10,376 nucleotides of DNA from an uncultured Bacilli bacterium (GTDB lineage Bacteria > Bacillota_I > Bacilli_A > RF39 > UBA660). Below, in pieces: positions 7,400-10,376 of this stretch. Below the pieces are notes generated by a model. The model had not been told where the DNA came from. It made no database searches and saw nothing but the letters and a program-made list of their open reading frames with translations. The stretch covers positions 1-10,376 of the forward strand of contig CALWAA010000023.1 of NCBI GenBank assembly GCA_944372725.1, read 5' to 3'. A program made the translations under genes and the position numbers. Numbering within the stretch: the stretch's first letter is position 1; every line of letters begins with the position of its first letter.

Positions 7400-7852
7400 A
7401 TGAATATGAAAGAGAATGTAAAAATATTTTTAATTGCTTTAATTTTAGGAATGGCTGTTGCTTTTTTTCTTTCCTACAAGTTTCAAGATGATGTTGCTTT
7501 TGCACTTAATCCTAAAGTTACTTATTTTTATGTAGGTACGTATAATAATTTGGATGTAGCAAACGAAAAGAAACTTCAATATACCAATAGTTTTATATTC
7601 GAAAATAATGGGATATATCAGGTTGTGATTGGGGTATATCAAGATAAAAGTGTCATTGATTTAATGAGTAGTTATTTTCTTGATTTAGGAATTACGTTTT
7701 ATCAAGAAGAACTTAAAGTAGATAATAAGTTTTTAAGTGATATTAGTAATTATGAACTTTTAATTAAATCAAGTGATGTTAGTTATTATGAAAGTATTAA
7801 TTCCTCACTTCTAAATTTGTTTCGTGAATATATGGGAGAAAATAATAAATAA
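7400..7852 (+). CDS. Single-pass membrane protein with SPOR-like domain (possible SpoIIB counterpart)
   Basis: The 150-residue protein has a short cytoplasmic N-terminus, one membrane helix at about 7-25, then an extracytoplasmic domain. Residues 40-105 have the look of a SPOR domain: a first strand VTYFYVGTY (40-48) and a second repeat YQVVIGVYQDKSVIDLMSSY (73-92) followed by a helix and an ending strand. SPOR domains bind denuded glycan at septa and spore engulfment sites. In B. subtilis, spoIIB, which encodes a SPOR protein, sits upstream of the mre genes, so a SpoIIB-like role is reasonable, but sequence alone does not prove it. The start is uncertain. ATG 7400 and ATG 7406 both precede the helix, with no good ribosome binding site; the frame is open back to a TTG at 7349. 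GGAAG at 7371 serves instead a two-codon ORF. Confidence 0.65.
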   Translation: MNMKENVKIFLIALILGMAVAFFLSYKFQDDVAFALNPKVTYFYVGTYNNLDVANEKKLQYTNSFIFENNGIYQVVIGVYQDKSVIDLMSSYFLDLGITFYQEELKVDNKFLSDISNYELLIKSSDVSYYESINSSLLNLFREYMGENNK

Positions 7853-7859
7853 TAATAAT

Positions 7860-7864
7860 GGTGG
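7860..7864 (+). promoter_or_regulatory. Ribosome binding site that favours the second mreC ATG
   Basis: GGTGG lies 5 bases before the ATG at 7870. The first in-frame ATG, at 7858, overlaps this site and has no binding site at a usual distance, so 7870 is preferred. Confidence 0.55.
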
Positions 7865-7869
7865 CGCGT

Positions 7870-8520
7870 ATGATAAAGAAAAACGCTTATATTATTATTT
7901 TACTTATTCTGTATCTTCTCTTTTTATGTCAAGACCATTTATTAGGCTTTTTAGATAATACTGATAATCTGATGAGTTCTATCTATGATGAGAAGTTAAC
8001 ATATTACCAAAATGAGTATGAAGAAATGCAAAAATTATTAAGTATCGAAGTTTTAGACTATCAAGCTATTTATAGTAAAGTTATCTTGAGGGATATTTAT
8101 GCTTTTTATGATGAAATTACAATAGGTAAGGGTAGCTATGATGGTGTTTCTAAAGGAGATTTAGTAGTTAATGAAAAAGGAGTTATAGGCCTTGTTAAAA
8201 GTGTAAATAATCATACTAGCATTGTCGAACTTTTAACAAATTCTAATATAGAATTATCTGTCAAAATTAATCAATCCTATGGAATACTTACTAGTGTAGA
8301 TAATGAAATCATCGTTAAAAATGTAAAGTTAGATGATGAAATAAAAGTAGGGGATTTCGTTACTACCTCAGGTCTTACTAGTGTTCCGGGAGAAATTTTA
8401 GTTGGAAAAGTGAGTGAAATTAAAACAGATACTTTGGGGTTAGAGTATATTCTTGAGGTAGATGCTGTAGCTTATTTGCAAGATATTTCTTATGTTGCTG
8501 TGTTAGGAGAAGTATCATGA
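7870..8520 (+). CDS. mreC: Rod shape-determining protein MreC
   Basis: MreC is a bitopic scaffold of the wall-elongation machinery that links cytoplasmic MreB and MreD to the synthases outside. The 216-residue protein has a membrane helix (about 7-22), a short helical or coiled-coil stretch (36-59) and the double beta-barrel domain (65-213). Typical MreC features are VVNEKGVIGLVKSVNNHTS (99-117), GDFVTTSG (161-168) and PGEILVGKV (173-181). It is short: B. subtilis MreC is about 290 residues, and most of the missing length is the coiled coil between membrane and barrel. Its stop overlaps the mreD start as ATGA. No mreB is found upstream, where a SPOR-like gene sits instead. The start at 7870 is preferred over 7858 on binding-site position. 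The family call is secure. Confidence 0.9.
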   Translation: MIKKNAYIIILLILYLLFLCQDHLLGFLDNTDNLMSSIYDEKLTYYQNEYEEMQKLLSIEVLDYQAIYSKVILRDIYAFYDEITIGKGSYDGVSKGDLVVNEKGVIGLVKSVNNHTSIVELLTNSNIELSVKINQSYGILTSVDNEIIVKNVKLDDEIKVGDFVTTSGLTSVPGEILVGKVSEIKTDTLGLEYILEVDAVAYLQDISYVAVLGEVS

Positions 8521-8921
8521 TTTTTTTATTACTGGATTTTTTACTTTCTTTTTTTAGTGATACTCCTACTTTTTTTGTCCTTTTAAATTTTACTCTTTTT
8601 TCCAAAAGACAATTCTTTTCTTTTCTTCTAATACCACTTGTTTTAGACCTTTTTATCGTTCATACTTACTTTCTTAATACTATTTTGTTTGTTATCTTGT
8701 TTTTCATTATAAAACTCTTAAAAATCACCAAAACTAGTTTTCTTCGTTTTCTTTTCCTTATTACTTTTGTATATATTTTTTATGTATTTAGTTTGGGAAT
8801 GATAAAGGGATTTAGTGTTTCTTATCTATTTAAATTTATATTCCAAAATTATTGGGTGAATTTTATTTTTTATGTTCTTTGTTATAAAATATTTTTTTCT
8901 TACATAAAATTATCTAGGTGA
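8517..8921 (+). CDS. mreD: MreD-like membrane protein
   Basis: MreD is a small multi-pass partner of MreC and MreB in lateral wall synthesis. This 134-residue protein is almost wholly hydrophobic and Phe-rich, with about five membrane segments (1-13, 17-29, 33-50, 53-68, 75-120 as one or two). The stretch LVLDLF (41-46) resembles the conserved Gly/Leu-Asp-Leu region of MreD. It is shorter than B. subtilis MreD (about 170 residues). Family signal is weak because MreD diverges quickly; the call rests mainly on its place directly after mreC, the four-base overlap, GGAGAAG at 8506-8512 as binding site, and its topology. It is followed after 4 bases by spoIVFA, whereas B. subtilis has minC and minD in between. 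Confidence 0.75.
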   Translation: MIFLLLDFLLSFFSDTPTFFVLLNFTLFSKRQFFSFLLIPLVLDLFIVHTYFLNTILFVILFFIIKLLKITKTSFLRFLFLITFVYIFYVFSLGMIKGFSVSYLFKFIFQNYWVNFIFYVLCYKIFFSYIKLSR

Positions 8922-8925
8922 TATT

Positions 8926-9564
8926 ATGAGTGAAATAGAAAATATCATTCGTAAAAATAAAGCAAAAAGAGATAGATATGTTGGGGGAGAAAATAGTTAT
9001 AAAACCGAAGAATTACCAAAAAAATGGAAATATATAAAAGGACTTATCTCGAGAACTTTAATTGCTGTTATTTTTGTTTTGGGAAGCATTATTTTTACGA
9101 ATATTAGTGCTAAAAATAAAGAGTTGTATCAAAAATATGTGTTAGAAGATTCTTTAGAATTTACAAAAATTAATGAATTGTATCAACGTTTATTTGGAAG
9201 TGTTGATATAACTAAAAAAGATAACGATTCCGAGGTAGTGTTTGGAAATATTACTTATACGAATATAGAATCATTTAAAAATGGAAGTAAATTAACAATC
9301 GGAATGAATGAAGTAGTAAATGTGATTACAAGTGGTATTGTTGTGTTTATAGGGGAAAAAGATGATTTAGGAAATACGATTATTATTCAAGGCAATGATG
9401 GAGTAGATATATGGTATTCTAATATTACAGATACAGATATTAAAGTATACGATTACTTAGAATCAGGAAATATTCTTGGCACTAGCAATAGTGATGATAT
9501 TTATATAACCATTAGTAAAGATGGTGAATTTATAAGTTATGAAGAATATATGGCATCTATTTAA
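8926..9564 (+). CDS. spoIVFA: SpoIVFA-like regulator of the SpoIVFB protease, degenerate M23 domain
   Basis: In B. subtilis SpoIVFA anchors and helps inhibit SpoIVFB in the outer forespore membrane until the SpoIVB signal arrives. This 212-residue protein has a charged cytoplasmic N-terminus (1-41), one membrane helix (about 42-58), a linker, and a LytM/M23-type beta domain (about 128-206) recognisable from NVITSGIVVFIGEKDDLGNT (132-151) and DIKVYDYLESGNILGT (171-186). The zinc-binding histidines are lost: the place of the usual Tyr-x-His-Leu reads YSNI (164-167), and the HxH region reads YITI (193-196). It should not be an active peptidase, as is also true of SpoIVFA. AGGTGA at 8916-8921 supports the start. 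The next gene, spoIVFB, begins 26 bases before its end. A generic M23 protein is the alternative, made unlikely by that neighbour. Confidence 0.85.
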   Translation: MSEIENIIRKNKAKRDRYVGGENSYKTEELPKKWKYIKGLISRTLIAVIFVLGSIIFTNISAKNKELYQKYVLEDSLEFTKINELYQRLFGSVDITKKDNDSEVVFGNITYTNIESFKNGSKLTIGMNEVVNVITSGIVVFIGEKDDLGNTIIIQGNDGVDIWYSNITDTDIKVYDYLESGNILGTSNSDDIYITISKDGEFISYEEYMASI

Positions 9565-10306
9565 TATCCATTTTTCTACTTATCTACTTATTTTATCTTT
9601 TTTATTAACTGGGCTTATTAAAAATATTATTTTGATTTATTTAATTGTCTTATTCCATGAACTTGGCCATATTTTAATAATTAAATTACTTGGATATAAA
9701 ATACTTCGAGTAGATATTTATCCTTCGGGTGGAGTAACTAAAATCGATAAAAAGATTAATACTAAAATAAGTCATGATTTATTAATAGCAAGTTTTGGCA
9801 TTTTATTTCAAATACTTCTTTACTTTCTTTTTTCTTTTTTTTATTCTCTTTCTTTTATTAGAAGTAGTACTTATGAGTTATTTTTAACTTATAATACAAC
9901 CATATTAATTTTTAATTTACTACCCATTATTCCTTTAGATGGTTATCAATTGCTTAGGTGTATTTGGGAAATATTATTTCCTTTTAAGAAAGCCTTTAAA
10001 ATTAGTTTTATTATTAGTGTTTTATCAATTTTACTTTTTATTACGTATAATCAAATCTTTTCTTTAAATAATTATTTAATTATTAGTTTTCTTGTTTATA
10101 AAATTATTTATGAATATAAAAACTTTAAATATCAAAATACACGATTTCAGTTAGAGCGATTTCTAAATGATTTGCCATATAGGAGTATAAGAAATGAAAA
10201 AAAGCTAGATTTATCCTTTTTAAAGAAAAATACATATCATTATTTTAAAAAGGGTAATACTTATGTGAGCGAGAAAAAAATACTTGAAAGGAAGTTTTCT
10301 GACTGA
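9539..10306 (+). CDS. spoIVFB: SpoIVFB-like site-2 (M50) intramembrane metalloprotease
   Basis: SpoIVFB cuts pro-sigma-K within the mother cell, releasing the late sporulation sigma factor in B. subtilis. This 255-residue protein has the zinc motif HELGH at 40-44 (His40, His44, Glu41 catalytic) and the third ligand in NLLPIIPLDG at 126-135 (Asp134); both positions agree closely with the B. subtilis enzyme. Its opening, KNIWHLFNIHFSTYLLIL, aligns with that of SpoIVFB and so supports ATG 9539, even though the start lies inside spoIVFA and only a weak GGTGAA is near. Membrane segments lie near 12-38, 40-52, 80-105, 115-130 and 152-190. After residue 195 only about 60 residues remain; the CBS domain of B. 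subtilis SpoIVFB (288 residues) appears shortened or missing. The substrate is not in the window. Confidence 0.92.
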   Translation: MKNIWHLFNIHFSTYLLILSFLLTGLIKNIILIYLIVLFHELGHILIIKLLGYKILRVDIYPSGGVTKIDKKINTKISHDLLIASFGILFQILLYFLFSFFYSLSFIRSSTYELFLTYNTTILIFNLLPIIPLDGYQLLRCIWEILFPFKKAFKISFIISVLSILLFITYNQIFSLNNYLIISFLVYKIIYEYKNFKYQNTRFQLERFLNDLPYRSIRNEKKLDLSFLKKNTYHYFKKGNTYVSEKKILERKFSD

Positions 10307-10376
10307 ATTACATCCGAAGTTCCCGCTAGTTAATGAAAAAGATAATTTCGTGATTTAATTCCCATAAAATAAGCCA
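10307..10376 (+). other. Non-coding stretch after spoIVFB, cut by the window edge
   Basis: No open frame or ribosome binding site is visible in these 70 bases, and no stem followed by a T-run that would end transcription. In B. subtilis, spoIVFB is followed by an L21 leader RNA and rplU, so this may be the beginning of a comparable leader. I cannot recognise the leader fold from the part that is present. Confidence 0.3.

Noticed and set aside
7445..7642. Short open frame on the - strand
   Set aside because: Antisense to the SPOR-like gene; low-complexity product explained by AT-rich composition.
8420..8605. Lys-rich open frame on the - strand
   Set aside because: Antisense to the Phe-rich mreD start; composition is a mirror of that sequence.
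10342..10370. Possible sigma-E or sigma-K type promoter with CATAAAAT at 10363
   Set aside because: Only the -10 resembles the pattern; the upstream part matches poorly and such strings are common at this base composition.
1..10376. Reassigned genetic code (TGA as Trp), suggested by the strong AT bias
   Set aside because: TGA ends several genes exactly at overlaps or family-typical ends, and none occurs inside the conserved frames; Trp is coded by TGG.
1..10376. Mobile elements, CRISPR arrays, tRNA or rRNA genes
   Set aside because: No repeat-spacer pattern, transposase, integrase, terminal inverted repeat or RNA-gene sequence was seen; the genes are consistent in strand and codon use.

Overview
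The window is very AT-rich DNA in which every credible gene lies on the + strand. It reads like a Bacillota (Firmicutes) chromosome. TGA is a normal stop (spmA, mreC, mreD and spoIVFB all end with it), so the code is standard and the walled, endospore-forming side of the phylum fits better than Mycoplasma-type organisms. The mix of endospore genes, wall-elongation genes and zinc-ribbon/SPFH proteins, together with the base composition, resembles uncultured low-GC gut Bacilli. That placement is inference.

Left half (1-5119): a promoter with an extended -10 box precedes four tightly spaced genes. They encode (1) a six-pass membrane protein with a cytoplasmic domain and a C-terminal zinc knuckle, (2) an SPFH/Band 7 protein of the YdjI ('virion core protein') type ending in two zinc ribbons, (3) a four-pass membrane protein with a charged cytoplasmic tail, and (4) a soluble protein with an N-terminal zinc ribbon, a helical TPR-like region and a long C-terminal coiled coil. 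Gaps are 26, 5 and 14 bases, so this is probably one transcript and one functional module. The SPFH family connects it loosely to the ydjGHI/PspA envelope-stress genes of Bacillus subtilis. The other three genes I cannot name, and this is the best candidate here for an undescribed system.

Right half (5175-10306): eight packed genes, read as dacB-like D,D-carboxypeptidase, spmA, spmB, a single-pass SPOR-like protein, mreC, mreD, spoIVFA and spoIVFB. This joins two loci that are separate in B. subtilis: dacB-spmA-spmB (spore cortex maturation) and the spoIIB/mreBCD/minCD/spoIVFAB/rplU region. mreB, minC and minD are absent from the block. The products would act on the spore cortex, on wall synthesis around the septum or forespore, and on SpoIVFB-type intramembrane cleavage (of pro-sigma-K in B. 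subtilis).

The last 70 bases (10307-10376) are non-coding and cut off by the window edge. By synteny they could lead into rplU (ribosomal protein L21), but this cannot be shown here.
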